Below are positions 61,870 through 64,000 of a DNA stretch of 64,000 nucleotides, piece by piece. The notes under the pieces were generated by a model. The model saw nothing but the letters and a program-made list of their open reading frames with translations, was not told where the DNA came from and did no database searches. Every line of letters starts with the position of its first letter. Position 1 is the first letter of the stretch. The translations under genes and the position numbers were made by a program. This stretch comes from Sphagnum compactum (Eukaryota > Bryophyta > Sphagnopsida > Sphagnales). Location of the stretch: the NCBI GenBank assembly GCA_965153455.1, contig OZ234498.1:8308001-8372000 (forward strand). The letters run 5' to 3'.

Positions 61870-64000
61870 TGCTAAATGTGGCATGCACATCTTGCCCATC
61901 ATGATGCTTTCAACAAGTGAAGGGAATATGTAGTTAACACTAAAATGTTCAAGTCGCCAAATTCCATGCATGGACTTAAAAGTTATGGCCTCACAAAGTT
62001 GGGGGGTCTACCAATTGAAAGCAAACCCCTCCAAACACCTTGCACCCTTGTCTCCAAACATTTCAAACCCTACTATTGATAAGGAAACAATTCATTCAAT
62101 TGTTGGACAAAACAAAAAACCCAAATTTTGTTCTTTATAATCTTGAACTCACAATATGTCAATAGTTAAAATATATTGGTTGTTGAAGGTAGATGCATAG
62201 TATCATGTAGACAATTTTAGGAAAAATTAAGATTACATATAGTATTAAAAGTAGTAACACATAAGATTTCACTCAGTTTCAAATTTTCTAGAGATCACAT
62301 GTAATTAATTTGAACTTCAAACATAAAATAAGTTATTAAACCCACCAATATGTAATTGATTGGTAGTTGTATTATTGTGTAAAAGTACACCAGTGATTTT
62401 ATGAACATTGATTAAAACTCGTATTCGACGACAAATTATTATTATTTTATTAATTTTTAAAATTCATTTTTTAAATGTAAAATGATAAAAATAACACTTA
62501 GCCCATCTACATCTTTAATGGAAGAACATTTTACAACTTAAAAAGATCACAAACATCATCATTATAACATAATATATTAACAAATGTTTTTAAAACATTT
62601 AATATGACCTTCACAACTTTAAAAAAAATTGAGAATTTTAATGGTTGCCTTTTTACATCTACAAAATTTCATAGATAAACTATCATTAAATCTTTTTCAA
62701 AGTCTTTTTTTATAATTGCAGCATTGTAGTAGGGCTATTGCAAAATGAAAATGTACTCCAATTTTATGACACATTGACATAAGGGATGTAAACCATCATT
62801 AATTGAAAATTTTAATTATAAAATGTTTTCCAAACATCCACCGTGATATATCAAAATTCCACATGTATTGAAAAGACTATCAAATTGTGACAATTTTTTG
62901 TCTACACTATAGCATGCATTCATTCCTGACAAGATTAATAACATTTAGTGATGGGGGTTTTAAAAGTGAATCATTTATTTACCCAAAATGTGGATAGTGA
63001 AGGTTGCCACCACTAATTTTTGCCAATCTAGTATTAAGCCTTCTCATTTATTAAACCTAATGGCCATAAGCTATACACCTCATGTTCTTGTTGATTAGGC
63101 AATCAAATTCCTATTGTTTTCAATTTTACTTTTTTTCTTGTCCTCACATGATCCTCACATGATCCTTTACCCCCTCTTCCTCATGCTTTGAGTTGTGAGT
63201 ATTTAGTTTGATGTTTGTGTTATTAAAGGCATCGCAAGTTCTAACAATATTGCTGCTGGGAACATTTCCTTTACTTGGTTGCCATTATTTTGTTCCCACC
63301 AACCGCCCTCCTTCCCAACTTGGGGTATTTAACTCTTAATGTGTTAGTACTTATCATGTGATGTATACTATCTAAATCATTAGCTTAATAATGGATTCTG
63401 AAACCTAAAAATAATAATATTGTGATGTCATCATGAACATCACAAACACAACATGTCCAAAGTAGGGTTTGAACTTTCATTTCCTTGGCCACAACCCAAG
63501 GACTTCACCATTTGATCACCACCTCATGTGTGATGATATAAATTGTTGTTGTAAAGTAAATGAAGGTTTTTTAAATATCACGCATTATAACCTTATTATA
63601 TAATGAAATTGATTACACATGTACATATTTTTAATATCATTATTTTATTTAATTAATTTTTAATTTGATAACTAAGTAAAAATTTATAATTTCAAAATGT
63701 AAATGTATTACAATTATTTTAAATAACTCTAATGCTAATTAAATGGAATTCTATAGTATTCAGGATTCCAAATTGTAAAACATTATATTAATTTTTATAT
63801 TTTGATTTGGGAAAAGAATTCAAGTATAATAATTTTATTAAATTTAATTTTATAAATCTCACAATGAAATGAATTTCATTTCTGAAACTACATAAATAAA
63901 ATTCATATGTTTTAGTTTTTTTTTTAAGTTAAATTTTAATATTCCTATTTCAAATTAAGAAAACTAAATTAGTTCAAATTTGACATGTCATTTTGTTATA
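61870..64000. other. AT-rich intergenic DNA
   Basis: No gene, RNA or structured repeat recognised; AT content rises further after 63.5 kb. Confidence 0.5.

Overview
The window looks like nuclear DNA from a land plant: AT-rich, gene-poor, with introns that follow GT-AG rules and with plant gene families. I can assemble three intron-containing genes with good confidence: a heavy-metal-associated (HMA) domain protein (+, 6.6-9.1 kb), an LCAT-like acyltransferase (+, 16.1-18.1 kb) and the nucleoporin Nup98 (-, 40.1-47.2 kb). A fourth, a probably plastid-targeted multi-pass membrane protein (-, 28.0-29.9 kb), is likely. A fifth, a small single-pass membrane protein (-, 52.2-53.1 kb), is tentative. 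Nup98 is separate from Nup96, as in plants. TTTAGGG-like motifs and glutamine/CAG-rich coding microsatellites also fit a plant. The lineage is not decided by the sequence; a seed-free plant such as a fern is only a guess.

Layout: 0-6 kb is intergenic with one small terminal-inverted-repeat element (1.5-1.9 kb). 6-9 kb holds the HMA gene. 9-16 kb is non-coding with a small minisatellite. 16-18 kb holds the LCAT-like gene. 18-28 kb is AT-rich intergenic DNA with two inverted duplications (21.3-21.5 and 25.3-25.6 kb). 28-30 kb holds the membrane-protein gene, whose leader is a pentanucleotide repeat. 30-40 kb is repeat-dominated, with a possible 3.5 kb element whose two flanks carry the same ~300-bp repeat array in opposite orientation around a decayed reading frame. 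40-47 kb holds Nup98, followed upstream by a 69-bp minisatellite. 52-53 kb holds the small membrane-protein gene. 53-58 kb is a patchwork of duplicated short segments, a 95-bp inverted pair 3 kb apart and long G/C homopolymers. 59.6-60.3 kb holds a decayed non-LTR retroelement, and 60.6-61.8 kb a GC-rich repeat island. The rest is featureless AT-rich DNA.

The genes are unrelated housekeeping or accessory loci, with no sign of a shared pathway or cluster. I found no convincing undescribed system. The most informative observations are the symmetric phase-1 exon structure of the Nup98 FG domain, the inverted duplication at 25.3-25.6 kb, the inverted-array element at 35-38.5 kb and a microsatellite-built tyrosine run in the LCAT-like enzyme.
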